DNA from: Bacillota bacterium
GTDB lineage: Bacteria; Bacillota; Clostridia; Lachnospirales; Lachnospiraceae
Assembly (NCBI GenBank): GCA_022717655.1
Contig: JAIIAN010000170.1
Span: 1 to 6,371, forward strand
Length of the DNA stretch: 6,371 nucleotides
Direction of reading: 5' to 3'
In this document: piece by piece, positions 6,116 through 6,371 of the stretch
Layout of the letters: every line of letters starts with the position of its first letter
Numbering within the stretch: the first letter of the stretch is position 1
Translations under genes and position numbers: made by a program
Notes under the pieces: model-generated
The model's database searches: none
What the model saw: only the letters and a program-made list of their open reading frames with translations
What the model was told of the DNA's origin: nothing

Positions 6116-6371
6116 ATGAAACAATGCATGGATGCAGATAATCTGCACAGGAGATTAAGGAAAATTATTGGACAGGTACAGGCAATTGACCGAATGGTAG
6201 ATGAGGATATTCCGTGTGAAGATATCCTTTCACAAATCAATGCAGCAAAATCAGCCTTACATAAAGCCGGACAGGTTGTGCTGGAAGGTCATATTAAACA
6301 TTGTGTAAAAGATGGTATCGAGCATGGAGATGCAGATAAAACGATTGAGAGCTTTACAAAAGCAGTAGAAC
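6116..6371 (+). CDS. CsoR-family metal-sensing repressor (3'-truncated)
   Basis: This is the N-terminal 85 codons of a small all-helical DNA-binding repressor of the CsoR/RcnR/FrmR family (formerly DUF156); the last few residues run off the right edge. The segment LHRRLRKIIGQVQAIDRM (10-27) is the typical helix-1 signature, followed by the metal-site helix. Cys34, His59 and Cys63 have the 25- and 4-residue spacing of the Cys-His-Cys copper(I) ligands of CsoR, and a His at the fourth RcnR position is absent, so copper(I) sensing is the favoured reading. Persulfide-sensing CstR lacks the His, which argues against it. ATG 6116 is preceded by AAGGAG at 6097-6102, a rather long 13-base gap; an in-frame TTG at 6104 is too close to that site. 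It may be cotranscribed with thiE. The regulated gene, often a copper ATPase or chaperone, would be beyond the edge. Confidence 0.93.
   Translation, partial: MKQCMDADNLHRRLRKIIGQVQAIDRMVDEDIPCEDILSQINAAKSALHKAGQVVLEGHIKHCVKDGIEHGDADKTIESFTKAVE

Overview
The window is AT-rich chromosomal DNA that most resembles an anaerobic, low-GC Firmicute of class Clostridia, probably Lachnospiraceae. The lineage is inferred from base composition, purine-rich ribosome binding sites, a short clostridial-type pyruvate formate-lyase of 742 residues, and the style of the ThiE and DUF362 proteins. No marker gene fixes it. Nothing points to a phage, insertion sequence, CRISPR array, RNA gene or other mobile element.

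Layout, left to right. Positions 3-824 (+) hold the ATPase end of an ABC exporter whose membrane domain lies off the left edge. It is followed after 16 bp by a DUF362 protein with a cysteine-rich tail (841-1962, +), probably in the same transcript. Only 7 bp further on, the DUF362 gene meets the end of the oppositely transcribed pflA (1970-2740, -). pflA is the second gene of a compact pflB-pflA operon; pflB runs 2768-4996 (-). A 414-bp intergenic region (4997-5410) separates pflB from the divergent thiE (5411-6067, +). thiE is followed after 48 bp by the start of a CsoR-family metal-responsive repressor (6116 to the right edge, +).

How the genes work together. PflB cleaves pyruvate with CoA to acetyl-CoA and formate without oxygen, using a glycyl radical. 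PflA, a radical SAM enzyme, installs that radical, so the pair is a complete functional unit of fermentation. ThiE joins the two halves of thiamine phosphate; it stands here without other thi genes and without a visible TPP riboswitch. The CsoR-like protein carries the Cys-His-Cys copper(I) ligand pattern and probably controls a gene beyond the right edge.

The genes themselves are ordinary. The least ordinary part is the pflB-thiE intergenic region. It holds a good candidate promoter for thiE, at least two candidate promoter placements for pflB, a perfect 10-bp palindrome at the nearer pflB promoter, and three inverted repeats in a row that would fall within the long pflB leader RNA if the upstream promoter is used. 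I found no convincing evidence of an undescribed multi-gene system.
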